Source of the DNA: Leptobrachium leishanense
Taxonomy: Eukaryota > Chordata > Amphibia > Anura > Megophryidae
DNA length: 64,000 bases
Reading direction: 5' to 3'
Assembly: GCA_009667805.1 (NCBI GenBank)
Contig: CM019063.1
Location: 352,990,942 to 353,054,941 of the forward strand
In this document: one piece after another, positions 23,220 to 34,690 of the stretch
Layout of the letters: the number at the start of each line of letters is the position of its first letter
Position numbering within the stretch: the stretch's first letter is position 1
Position numbers and translations under genes: made by a program
Notes under the pieces: model-generated
Told to the model about the DNA's origin: nothing
What the model saw: only the letters and a program-made list of their open reading frames with translations
Database searches by the model: none

Positions 23220-24037
23220 AGAACGGCAGGGCAAGCTTAGATCCCAAACGGATCGCTTGCCACTGACGAGACTTCTCACCTTGTCCCTTTATCTGCGAAA
23301 TCCTCAAAGTTCCAGGGTGCTGGCTGTGACGGAACCGTTCTCTTCCATCTGTCTTGACTCTCCAGACACCCCTTCGTTGTGGTCAGCCCGGCTACTGGGA
23401 GTGCTGTCCTCAGCGCCTCGAGCAGCTTGACCCGCCTGCTTCTGTTCCTCTGCCCTGGAGCCGTTAGGAATTTCCAGAAGGCCGCTCGGTGCCCTCTGAT
23501 GTTGAGTATAGTGTAGCGTAGTTTGTAATAAAGACACCAGGCACGGCTGTATGCTTTAAAACAGGATTCTCTCTCTCTGAGCTCTGAGAGTTCTCTGAGT
23601 TTTAATGAACAAAACGCCACCATTTATGCTGAAGTCCAACAGTCATAATTTGCATAAATGACACACCTCTTCCTACCAATATACTAATTACATTATGTCA
23701 GTTATTTACAATAAACATTCCTCTTTGCAATCGTTAGCCTTTAGCTCACACAACATTTGCATAACCTATTGTTCTAACACATCAGATTAAATACAAACAC
23801 AATCACAGACTTCTTGAATCAAATATGCAGCTAGATAAGGGGAAAAGCCCTGGTGCATAAATTACACAGCAGTAAAGCTTGTTTACTGGCTATACAGAAA
23901 CACATTTACCTACAGGAATATAAGTATTTTTAAACCCAAAGCTACGCCATTTTACACTAAACTACATTAAACTAAAACCAAACGATGTAAAATATATTTA
24001 AAAACACACGATATAAATGAACATAAAGTCTCTTGGG

Positions 24038-24435
24038 ATCAACAACACACTGGAGGCGCTGGACAGGCAAATGGTGGAGGGAATAGTATCACGGTAGTGG
24101 AACAGTCCGGCAGCTATGTTCCCCGTGGGTCTTCCCAAAAACCCAAAAAGAAGTAATGATATGAAAGAGAAATGGAATCAGCGCCTACACAATGTCCCCC
24201 ATCCGTGGAAGGCAAAAACCACGAGTTCTCTTTTGGGTGCTCTGTTCAGGTGTTTTTTTGCCTTCCACGGATGGGGGACATTGCGTAGGCGCTGATTCCA
24301 TTTCTCTTTCATATCATTACTTCTTTTTGGGTTTTTGGGAAGACCCACGGGGAACATAGCTGCCGGACTGTTCCACTACCGTGATACTATTCCCTCCACC
24401 ATTTGCCTGTCCAGCGCCTCCAGTGTGTTGTTGAT
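24038..24435. repeat. 181-bp inverted repeat (PLE 5' hairpin)
   Basis: The left arm 24038-24218 and right arm 24255-24435 are near-perfect complements, separated by a 36-bp loop starting CCACGAGTTCTC. The loop plus the start of the right arm is repeated directly at 29239-29334. Confidence 0.93.
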
Positions 24436-24471
24436 TTCAGTGTTCTTTTTCCCTGAGTGGGGGCAGCAGGA

Positions 24472-25614
24472 ATGGCTGTGCAATTCTGTAGGGATAAGTT
24501 CGGACACCATATGGAGGAACTTCTTATGGTGGAGGTCTGTTTAGAGGAGGCGGTCCAGGGGACCCAATATGTATTACCAACGGATAAAGACACTATCAGG
24601 ATTCATCTTGATAGATTGTTACAAAAGGAATTAAAAATTAAATGGGAGATTTCCACTATGGAAAAATACATTAAAGAGAAGATTACCCCTAGAGGGTTGA
24701 GGTTTGATAAAGAACCCACTTTTGATAAACACGTTGAGCCCTTTATGGAAAGGTGGAATAATCTGCTGGAGGATTTCTCATTTAGACTTATGGGACTCAT
24801 TGTAGAGAGACGGAAGGAGTATCTCAAGGAGCTGAATGTGGAAATTGTTTCACTACAGCAACAGATAGAGGAGTGTCTTAATAATGAAGAATTAAAAGCA
24901 TTCTCAGAAGTCTTAACTAAATCTTTGGAAAGGGTTGAAAAGGAAACAGTGGCCATTAAGGTTAGGAAGTATAGGAGGGATGTCCAGGATTATGCATCTG
25001 GAAATGTGAGAAGGAAGAAAACCCCTGGTGTTAAGAAAGAGGATCCTCAGGTTAGGGAAACTAGAACACCTTACAAAAGAGGACCCAGGCGAGGGTACCC
25101 TGGACCTACGTACAGGGGTCAGGGGTATGCCCCAGGGCCTCCTGCGGCATGGAATGGACGTTGGCAGAAAGATCACTATGGGAATAACCAGGTGTATAGG
25201 AATGCCCCCATTTATGGTGGCTCCAAGAGAGACTGGGACCAACCCCTGCCGCAAAGGGTTAGGAATCGCAGTAGGACATGGTCCACTAGAAATGAACAGA
25301 CCTCATGCCCTGGCTGGGAAGTTGTGCGTAGTGGAAGGGGTGGAAGGAATATAGGAAGAACTGACCTAGGGAGAACAGGACAACATGTATACCAGCAACA
25401 ACCCCCCACCATTCCAGTAAGTAATAGGTTTGAACCTTTGGCTAACCCCCATAAGGAGGTTTTTCACCTAGGATCCCCGAATGTAAAACAAAAAAGATTA
25501 GATCTCAATTGGGGGGAGGGGCACCGAATGGAGGGAAAAGGAAAAAGAAGGTTATCCGTAGACGGGGAGGAAGAGCCGGAAAACTGGTACAGAGAAAAAA
25601 GGGAACGGAAATAA
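24472..25614 (+). CDS. PLE ORF1: coiled-coil, basic Arg/Gly-rich protein
   Basis: The first in-frame ATG is at 24472 (MAVQFCRDKFGHHMEELL). About 380 residues follow. An alpha-helical N-terminal half contains a probable coiled coil (VERRKEYLKELNVEIVSLQQ). From about residue 190 comes a strongly basic Arg/Gly/Tyr-rich half (KRGPRRGYPGP, RSGRGGRNIGR), the composition of an RNA-binding or gag-like protein. Its last 105 bp overlap ORF2 in the -1 frame, and an AAAAAAGG run sits just before its stop. I do not recognise a named domain. It could be a separate protein or the N-terminus of one polyprotein split by a frameshift. Confidence 0.65.
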   Translation: MAVQFCRDKFGHHMEELLMVEVCLEEAVQGTQYVLPTDKDTIRIHLDRLLQKELKIKWEISTMEKYIKEKITPRGLRFDKEPTFDKHVEPFMERWNNLLEDFSFRLMGLIVERRKEYLKELNVEIVSLQQQIEECLNNEELKAFSEVLTKSLERVEKETVAIKVRKYRRDVQDYASGNVRRKKTPGVKKEDPQVRETRTPYKRGPRRGYPGPTYRGQGYAPGPPAAWNGRWQKDHYGNNQVYRNAPIYGGSKRDWDQPLPQRVRNRSRTWSTRNEQTSCPGWEVVRSGRGGRNIGRTDLGRTGQHVYQQQPPTIPVSNRFEPLANPHKEVFHLGSPNVKQKRLDLNWGEGHRMEGKGKRRLSVDGEEEPENWYREKRERK

Positions 25615-27886
25615 CTACGGAAGGGATTTTTAACTTAAGCACTAAGGTCCTCACAAAACATCATATCACATTGCTCCAGAAGGGTTTGAAATATGCACCG
25701 ACTAAAAAACTCAATAGATTTGATATGTATGTGGACTTGCAAAAGTTCAAGCGAAAATTAGCTTTAAAGAAATATTTCCATAAAACAGTAGTGAGAAAAG
25801 AGGAGGATGGAAATATGGATTATGTACATACTACATTGAAGAATAAGTCCACCTTCTACCCTAGACACATGCTATCTAGAGAGATAGACACTTTTGAGGT
25901 TATGGTCTTAAATGATCTGGATAAGTTGGAAAAGAAATGTAACCGTATGGGAGGCAATTTGACGAAATTAGAAAAGGAGGCTTTAAAGGATTTACAGGAA
26001 GATGAGCAGGTAATTGTAAAGCCAGCGGATAAAGGGGGGGGGGTCGTTATTCTTTCCAAACAACAGTATGTAGCAGAAGCTGATAGAATTTTGAATGATC
26101 AGGGGACTTATGAATTATTGAAGAGTGACCCTACTGTTAAAATCGTTAACTTATTTGAGAGATTTTTTATGAAAGGGAAGGATGAGGGTATCCTCAATGA
26201 GCGGGAATTCGAATATCTTAAGGTTCCCCATCCGCGTATCCCGGTGTTCTACTGGCTCCCTAAGCTGCATAAAAGTATTACTTGTCCACCAGGGAGACCC
26301 ATCATAGCAGGAATTGATGGGGTCTCCAGTAGAACGTCTGAATATCTTGATCGTTTATTGCAGCCAATAGTAGCTACGGGCCCATCCCATTTTAGGGACA
26401 GCATTAGCGTTCTTCAAAAATTAGAACAGATAGATTGGCAGCCTGGGTATTGGCTGGTCACGGGAGACGTTGAGTCCTTGTATACTATAATCCCCCATCA
26501 GAAGGGGTGTGAGGCAGTGGCTCATTTTCTTGGAGAATCAGGGAATTTTTCCCAAAAACAAATTGATTATACAGTGGAGGGTATACTGATGGTTCTTGAG
26601 AATAATTATTTTTCTTTTAATGAAAGGTTTTTTCTACAGAAGAGAGGTACGGCTATGGGGGCGAGGTTCACGCCCAGCTATGCGAACCTATTCATGGCCC
26701 ATTGGGAGTCTCGATGGGTTTATGGTTCGCATGGCTGGGCGCATGACCTCGTCGTCTATGGGAGGTACATCGACGATGTTCTCCTTGTATGGAAGGGGAC
26801 TGAGGAAAGTGTTAAAGAGTTTATGGAACATCTAAACACTAACGATTGGGGCATCAAGTTGTCTTTCACCTGGAGCACAGTCAGTGTGAACTTCCTTGAT
26901 TTGGAGATATATGTTAATGAAGGGAAATTACAAACACGTACATATTTTAAAGCCACAGACGTCAACAGCTTTATTGATCTTAGTAGTGGACATCTCTCGT
27001 GTTGGCTTGAAGGAATTCCACGTGGGCAAATGCTTAGGATGAAACGTAACTGTACGGAGTATGGAGAGTATCAGCTGCAGGCAGACAGACTCACTAGCTC
27101 TTTTGTTAATAAGGGTTATAGTAGGGATTCTGTGAGGAACATCGTGGAAGAAGTTGGGAAAGTGGATAGGCGTACTCTTATTAAATATAAACCGCGGAAC
27201 GACCCCACCCCTAAGGACTCTAATGGAGTTCCTTTCATATTTGATTATAGTATAGGCAATAGAGGAATTAGGGGAATAGTTCGTCAGTACTGGGAGATCC
27301 TTAGACAAGACCCCATATTGCGGGAGATCATTCCCATAAAACCCCAATTTATTTGTAGGGGGGCTAAAAACATCAAGGATATTGTCGTTAATAGTGCTTT
27401 TGTGGGTAACAGGAGTAAGGGAGTGTCCATGTTAGGAGTCCGGAATGGATTTTATAAATGTGGGAAATGTTTGGGCTGTAAAAACAATTATACCGTGAAA
27501 AAAATCCATGACGTGACCATAGGAGGCAGGAATTTTAAAATTGGGGGAGTGTACAACTGTGCCACTAAGTATACTGTCTTACCTGTCCATGTGGATTAAA
27601 TTACATTGGGAGGACTTCTAGACCCCTGTCCGTTAGATTGGGGGAACATTTACGCAATATTAGAAAGGGCTATGAGCTACATAATTTGTCTATGCATTTC
27701 AAGGAGGTACATTCACAAGACCCCAAGGGATTAGAATTTTGTATTGTTAAAAAAATCAAGAGAAATTGGAGGGGGGGTGACCTGGACCTTACCTTAGCTA
27801 AAGAGGAGATGAGGTTAATTTTTGAATACGGCACCCTTATTCCTGCTGGCCTCAATAGTGAATTCGAAATTCGTCACTTTCTGTAA
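25509..27886 (+). pseudogene. PLE reverse transcriptase with GIY-YIG endonuclease, frameshifted
   Basis: The enzyme copies element RNA at a nick made by its endonuclease. No ATG opens the frame until about codon 70, so it is probably reached from ORF1 by -1 frameshifting or by repair of a mutation. Motifs are KPADKGGGVVIL (~26020), PRIPVFYWLPKLHK (~26235), GRPIIAGIDGVSS (~26295), TGDVESLYTIIP (~26460), GTAMGARFTPSYANLFM (~26645) and the catalytic YIDDVLLVW (~26767). A C-x2-C pair near 27458 precedes the endonuclease. A one-base shift near 27560-27575 moves the GIY-YIG domain to another frame, where CPCGLNYIGRTSRPL and the conserved RLGEH follow. That frame ends at 27886. Confidence 0.9.
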
Positions 27887-29238
27887 AGCGTGGGTCTTAT
27901 TTACACCCATTTTCTGTATGCCGTTTTATATATGTTTATGTTTTATGAGCATTTTAACAGATTAGGATTTTCTTTACTTTGGTTTCCTTCCCCCCCCTCC
28001 CCCTATTTTAGTCATTTATTCATTTATTCATTTTTCTCCTTTATCAATATTTATTACATTCATCTTTTTATTTATTTATTTATTTATTCTTTTCTTTTTT
28101 TCCCCCTTGGTTGTTCATTAGTTATATAGTTATACATGTAGGCATCAGGCACTTTATATCCACTGTTGCCCTGTCTAATGAAGGTGTATGCCTTTTTATT
28201 GCTTTATATGTGTAATCATGTATGTTTCTCATGTGCCCTCTCCTTTTTGTATGGTATACACCACCTGGCGGAGATGGAGCTGCTGCTGTGGGATATGGCC
28301 CTGAATTGCGTGTCCATAGCGTGGACCTCGGCGTATATATGTCCTTCTGTGATGGGTCTATTGTTGGGGATAAGGGCGTCTCCTTCCTGTAAAAGGCGGT
28401 GCATATGGACCCAGAGGGAGGGAATCTGGACATTGTGCGCTTGGGAGGAGGAAGTGTGGCGGACGGACATTCCGGCGCATGCGCCCATCTACACTGTGGA
28501 GGAATGGTCACGTGATACCGGAAAAGGAATTCCGGAAACGCTGGGAACCAAGCTGACACGCAGTGGAGAACGGATGTAACGTCTGTAATCTTATACACCT
28601 GTATATGTGATTATTAATGCTATATATGCGTTTTTGTGATGTCTGCAATGGTTATCTTTTATTTTATTTATTTTTCATACCAACTGAGGAAGCTGCGGAA
28701 GCAGCGAAATGCGTTTTGGTTGTATTATCTTTTATTCATTGAACTTATTTTGATTTGTATATTAAATACAATTGCTTTTACGGTGGAGATCGTGCCAGCT
28801 TTTTATTCATCTAAAGGGGACTGGTGCATCCTCAATTGCATCCAGGCGCATATACAGAGCCAGTGTTTTTACACAGGTTCCTTACCACGTGAGTGTTACA
28901 ATTATTTGATTTACACTTGTTGTGGTATACAATGCTATACTATGGTCTGTTTCTGCTCTACTCCATATATGGTCCACGCAAGTAAACCTAAGAACCACAC
29001 GAGGACGGGACGGGGTCATCCCTGAAGGGACCCACTGCCTTCATATTGAGCCTATATTGCACAGGCTCCATCATTTGTGAGTTTTCTTCCTCCCCGTGTG
29101 ATTATCCTTTAACCTTGTGCTGATATACTGCGCCATATATGTGTTTCTTTATTTTCTATGTCCTGTGATCTTCATTCACCTTATTGGGTACCAGAGCACA
29201 TAGGGTAATATTTTTGATCTATATCCTACTTTGTCTAC
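27887..29238 (+). other. PLE 3' untranslated region
   Basis: It starts with a T/TTTA-rich stretch (28000-28110). No credible ORF is present, although weak overlapping frames of 130-160 codons occur on both strands at 28122-28598. It contains the hammerhead-like motif described separately. Confidence 0.6.
28676..28720 (+). ncRNA. Hammerhead-ribozyme-like motif in the PLE
   Basis: CTGAGGA (fits CUGANGA) is followed by a stem GCTGC/GCAGC with a GGAA loop, then GAAA and TGCGTTTTGG. ACCAA before the core can pair with TTGGT after it as helix I. The layout parallels the motif at 13342-13388, including the extra A before stem II. The short or absent stem III makes self-cleavage uncertain. Confidence 0.55.
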
Positions 29239-29334
29239 CCACGAGTTCTCTTTTGGGTGCTCTGTTCAGGTGTTTTTTTGCCTTCCACGGATGGGGGACA
29301 TTGTGTAGGCGCTGATTCCATTTCTCTTTCATAT
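29239..29334 (+). repeat. 3' direct repeat of the PLE 5' region
   Basis: CCACGAGTTCTCTTTTGGG through CTTTCATATCAT repeats 24219-24317 with one substitution (GTGTAGG versus GCGTAGG). This is the partial terminal repeat expected of a PLE. Confidence 0.88.
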
Positions 29335-30193
29335 CATAAAGTCTCTTGGGGTTTGAAGCATGGAGCGTTACATCAGCTCCATGACACTGGCGCACAAGCA
29401 TCACCAGTGGGGTCCGACGGTCGCCACAGGGTATGCCTGGGTGTGGGTCCATAGTCTGTCGGGAGGAGGCGAGCACCCGGGTTTCTCCACTTGTCCTTGT
29501 GTCAGGATCCCTGGCTGTAGCCATTCTGGAACCCCCCCTGGTGGTACACTTCATGTTTTGCTCCTGTCATGCAAACCAGCAAAGTAACAGTTAAAACACC
29601 TGACACACACACAGGCACACAGATAAAGGCGTCACGCCCCAGCCAGACCTTTGCTGGATCATTACAGCTCTTGTGCTGAGAGAGTGAGGTGCTACTAACT
29701 CGCTGCTCTGCTGTACCAATCTGTTCCTGTTTATTATTTATGTTTCCTGCAACTCCACCATCATCCGACTGAGAATCATCCGGTCAGTTTATTTGCATAT
29801 CATCCTCCATACCCCTTCCCACCTGCTTATCAGTGCAGGACACTGCATCCTGGGCTCATACCCCTGCCATCCAGGTGCCACCCAGGTACCATCCCCACGA
29901 TCCTGACACCTTGTGGGCTGGCCTGCTGTCCGAGGGGTGCCCTATACTCTGGGGCCCAGCGTGTCGCTGGTGTAATCCTTTGCTGGTGTCCCCTCCTGGG
30001 GAAGTGTCTCGCTGTTGGGCAGAGATACCGCCTGTACCTTCTCCGAGGGTATCAATAACCCGGGGGGAACGTGTGCCAACTGCACGTGCCCCTGGTGCTC
30101 TGGCCAGCCGTTGAGGGGAATAGGTGAGGCAAGAGGCCTCCGGCCTAATGGGTTGGGAGGATGGGCAGAGGTTGGAAATGCTCTGCCCCGTAG

Positions 30194-31710
30194 CTAGCGC
30201 TTCTGCTGGGGGGGGGGGGTGGATGCTGGGGAAGTGCCTCCTTGCGGGAAAATGGCGTCCTCCATTCTTGGTGGGGTCATTAGTTGCTGGGCCGGCAGCC
30301 CATGGAGATCCTTGCTCGGGTCGTCCTGGTGCAACTTGGGGAGTGGGCAGAGGCCAGCGGCGCTCTGCCCTGTCGCCAGCGCTTCAGCTGGGAGGATAGA
30401 CACTGACGAAGTGTCTTCTGGCGGGAGGATGGCATCCTCCATCTCCGGTGGGGTCATGGGCTGCGGGAAAACCAGCCTGGGGGGATCCTCTCCTGGATCT
30501 GTTGTGACCATTAGGAAAGGTGGGCAGAGGGCATCGGCGCTCTGCCCCGTCGCCAGCGCTTCAGCTGGGGGGGTAGACACTGACACAGTGTCGTCTTGTG
30601 GGAGAATAGTGTCCTCCATCTCCGGGTCTGGGCAGAGGCCAGCGGCACTCTGCCCTGTTGCCAGCGCTTCCTCCTCTGCTGTGGTCATGAGGGGGAACCA
30701 AGGGAGCGCCTTGAGCTCCAATTCTTCAGTGCCCCTTTGACTGCCCGCTTCTTCCGTTGGACAGTACCAGGTAATGGGGCTCAGGCCTAGCTGTGGAACA
30801 TCGTCGAAACAGCCTTTTGTAGGCCTTTTCGAGCTCCCATTCCTGCTCAACCAGGAACTCCAGTTCCTCTGTATCACGGTCATCGTCAAGGTCTTCCAGT
30901 TCCTCATACCGGAGGTCCAGGAGTTGCTCCCGCCACCACTCAGCGTCGTCCCCAAAACTGGGGTCTTTGCCCATCCTTGTAAACAGCAGCCCTGTGCCGC
31001 CGTAATCAAAGCCTTCTGTTGGGCCGCTGTCTGCTGTGCTGGGCATTAGTTGGGCTGTAAACCACTGGAAGGCTCTGTAGCTGGTGTGTGCAGTATAATT
31101 TCGCTCTGGACCAGTTCGCCTAACTCTGTCAGCCATTCCTCTCGGGGCTGTTCTCCCAAAAAGGGCACCCTTAAGTACCACTGGTGCTCGTACCTCTCCG
31201 TATAAGTGGGAAGGGCTTCTTCAGGGCAGTCCTCCTCCTGTTGGATGGCCTCGTTCCACATCTCCTGGCGGAAAAAATCTTTCCACCAGTGCTCGTCCTG
31301 CCAGGCACCAGGTTCATCCACCTGGGCCTGGGCCATCACCCTCCTTACTCTTTGCTGGAACCGGTCTCTTATGGACGGGCTTTCTATCCGACTGGCCTGT
31401 ATCTCCACCATCCGCAGTTCATGCTGGCGCTCCTTTTCTCGCTCCTCTTGTTGTTGGGATGTCCCTAATGGCCTGTTGTATGGCGGCTTCTGACGGGGCG
31501 GCACCGTACATAGCTATCCTCTCTCGGACTTTCTTTTGGAAGGGGTCTTCTGTGGCCGGGGTCCCTGTGCCCCCGTTCCATTGATCCATTGCGACCAGTT
31601 CTCCTACCAGGGTGTCTTTAGTTTTTGAGCCAGCGGCCCCTCCTCGATTCTCCAATATGTCTCTCAGCGTGTTCCTCTTGTAGTTGGCATAGCTGGCCAT
31701 TCTGCGTTTC
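30194..31710 (-). pseudogene. gag-like gene of the minus-strand LTR element
   Basis: The minus-strand start at 31700, about 50 bp inside the LTR, gives MASYANYKRNTLRDILENRG. This is a SAP-like helix-turn-helix pattern (later KTKDTLVGELVAMD), as seen at the N-terminus of several amphibian LTR-element gags. Coding similarity then alternates between two frames: break near 31450-31500, next segment to 31046, next to 30726, last to 30194. The middle part is acidic and Trp-rich (DAEWWREQLLDLRYEELEDL). The last part holds about three imperfect repeats with EALATGQSAAGLCP, encoded by ~130-180-bp DNA repeats at 30150-30680. No zinc knuckle, protease or RT follows. The assignment as gag rests on position and the SAP-like start. 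Confidence 0.65.
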
Positions 31711-31730
31711 TTCTGGGGTTGGAGAGCTTA

Positions 31731-31748
31731 TGCCACCGCTTGCCACCA
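31731..31748 (-). promoter_or_regulatory. Primer-binding site, tRNA-Leu-like
   Basis: On the minus strand, TGGTGGCAAGCGGTGGCAT begins one base after the LTR. It resembles the tRNA-Leu site TGGTGGCAGCGGTGGGAT with an extra A and one mismatch. Confidence 0.55.
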
Positions 31749-31749
31749 G

Positions 31750-32499
31750 TGTGACGGAACCGTTCTCTTCCGTTTGTCCTGACTCTCCAGACACCCCTTC
31801 GTTGCGGTCAGCCCGGCTAGTGGGAGCGCTGTCCTCAGCGCCTCGCGCAGCTTGACCCACCTGCTTCTGTTCCTCTGCCCTGGAGCCGTTAGGAATTTCC
31901 AGAAGGCCGCTCGGTGCCTTCTGATGTTGAGTATATAGTGTAGCGTAGTTTGTAATAAAGACTCCAGGCGCGGCTGTATGCTTTAAAACAGGATTCTCTC
32001 TGTCTCAGTCTCTGAGAGTTGTCTGACTTTTAATGAACAAAACGCCACCATTTATGCTGAAATACAACAGTCATAATTTGCATAAAATGATGCACCTCGT
32101 CCAACCAATATACTAATTACATTATGTCAGTTATTTACAATAAACATTCTTTACATTCTTTAGCCTTCAACTCACACAACATTTGTATAATCCATTGTTC
32201 TAACAGATCAGATTAAAACACAAACACTATAACAGATCCCTTGAATCAAATATGCAGCCAGATAAGGGGAAAAGCCCTGGTGCATAAATTACACAGCAGT
32301 AAAGCTTGTTTACTGGCTATACAGAAACACATTTACCTACAGGAATATAAGTATATTTAAAACTAAAGTTACTCCATTTTACACTAAACTAATTTAAACT
32401 AAAACCAAACGATGTAAAATATTTAAAAACACACGATATAAATGAACATAAAGTCTCTTTCAGGTTTGAAGCATGGAGCCTTACATCAGCTCCATGACA
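31750..32499 (-). repeat. 5' LTR of the minus-strand element
   Basis: TGTGACGGAACC to CATCAGCTCCATGACA on the + strand, 750 bp. It preserves the empty target site of the hAT MITE that interrupts its partner. Confidence 0.94.
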
Positions 32500-32617
32500 T
32501 CACTTTTTTAAGCCCGAGTACGAGTACCGATACTTTTAAAAAGTACTCACCGATACCAAGTACCGATACTTTTATTTTATGTCATGTGACCGCTTTTCAA
32601 TAAGAACAGACCTTATA
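32500..32617. mobile_element. Right continuation of the split hAT MITE
   Basis: TCACTTTTTTAAGCCCGAG and GTACTCACCGATACC match 22045-22160 of the complete copy. The segment is cut at the TA of CCTTATA by a Tc1 insertion and not recovered beyond. Confidence 0.88.
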
Positions 32618-33845
<1,228 letters not shown>

Positions 33846-33847
33846 AT

Positions 33848-34690
33848 GAATATGCCCCCAGCTCTCATGGATATTGCCCCCAGCTCTCATGGATATGCTC
33901 CAGGCTCTCATGGATATTGCCCCAGGCTCTCATGGATATTGCCCCAGGCTCTCATGGGTATTGCCCCCAGCTCTCATGGATATTGTCCCAGTCAATGAGC
34001 AGCAGCCTGCATGAGTATCTGCCGCTCGCCTGAGATCCATCCTCTAGCCTGTGGCGATCGAGATCACGCTAGATTGCGGCAGGCTGGAGGGTGGATCCCA
34101 GGTGAGCGGCAGATACTCATGCAGGCTGCCGCTCACTGAAGGAACGAACGAGGTGGCCGCACGATCTGCCCCTCGGAGCCTGGGCCTAGCAGAGGTGAGC
34201 CTTGGGCAATCTATCAGGAGTGAGCTGGGGTCAAATATATCCATGTGTGAGCCTGGGGGCAAATATATTCGTGAGTGAGCCTGGGGCAAATATATCCATG
34301 TGTGAGCCTGGGGGCAAATATATCCATGTGTGAGCCTGGGGGAAAATATATCCATGAATAAGCCTGGGGGCAAATATATCCATGAGTGAGCCTGGGGGCA
34401 AATATATCCATGAGTGAGCCTGGGGCAAATATATCCTTGTGTGAGCCTGCGGGCAAATACATCCATGAGTGAGCCTGGGGCAAATATATCCATGTCTGAG
34501 ACTGGGGGCAAATATATCCATGAGTGAGTCTGGGGCAAATATATCCATGAGTGAGCCTGGGGGCAAATATATCCACGTGTGAGCCTGGGGCAAATATATC
34601 CACGTGTGAGCCTGGGGGCAAATATATCCATGAGTGAGCCTGGGGGCAAATATATCCATGAGTGAACCTGGGCCAAATATATCCATGAGT
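33848..34690. repeat. Minisatellite - palindrome - inverted minisatellite
   Basis: On the left (33848-33985) are seven units with CTCTCATGGATATTGCCCC. In the centre (about 33995-34140) is a palindrome with arms GCATGAGTATCTGCCGCTC and GAGCGGCAGATACTCATGC. On the right (34215-34690) are about eighteen ~26-bp units with GAGCCTGGGGGCAAATATAT, in the opposite orientation to the left array. Reading frames across the array are open on the minus strand only because the units lack stops. Confidence 0.9.

Larger units (their letters stand above)
24038..29334 (+). mobile_element. Full-length Penelope-like retroelement
   Basis: It is inserted in the solo LTR with a 13-16-bp duplication ending AAAGTCTCTTGGG (24022-24037, 29335-29350). 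It has a 5' inverted repeat hairpin (24038-24435), a basic ORF1, an RT ORF2 with a C-terminal GIY-YIG endonuclease, a ~1.3-kb 3' UTR with a hammerhead-like motif, and a ~96-bp 3' direct repeat of the 5' region. Variable-length duplications, terminal repeats with an inverted piece, GIY-YIG and hammerheads are all known for Penelope-like elements. Confidence 0.88.
23325..29386 (-). mobile_element. Solo LTR of the same family, split by a PLE
   Basis: A third LTR copy (TGTGACGGAACC to CTCCATGACA) flanked by a perfect 5-bp duplication CTGGC (23320-23324, 29387-29391). It therefore inserted independently into the internal region of the host element and later became a solo LTR. Without the PLE it is ~749 bp. 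Confidence 0.88.
21424..32499 (-). mobile_element. Non-autonomous LTR retrotransposon with nested elements
   Basis: A minus-strand element: 5' LTR 32499-31750, primer site, gag-like region, polypurine tract, 3' LTR 23204-21424. Flanks CCACT (21419-21423) and TCACT (32500-32504) match 4 of 5 and rebuild the hAT MITE sequence when joined. The internal region is 23205-23324 plus 29392-31749, about 2.5 kb once nested insertions are removed, and I see no protease, RT or integrase. The nested elements are a hAT MITE in the 3' LTR, a solo LTR of the same family in the internal region, and a PLE inside that solo LTR. From 29392 to about 30190 nothing is recognisable. Confidence 0.88.

Noticed and set aside
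28122..28598. ORFs of 137-158 codons in the PLE 3' UTR
   Set aside because: Overlapping frames on both strands without recognisable domain; lies after the endonuclease stop in a UTR.
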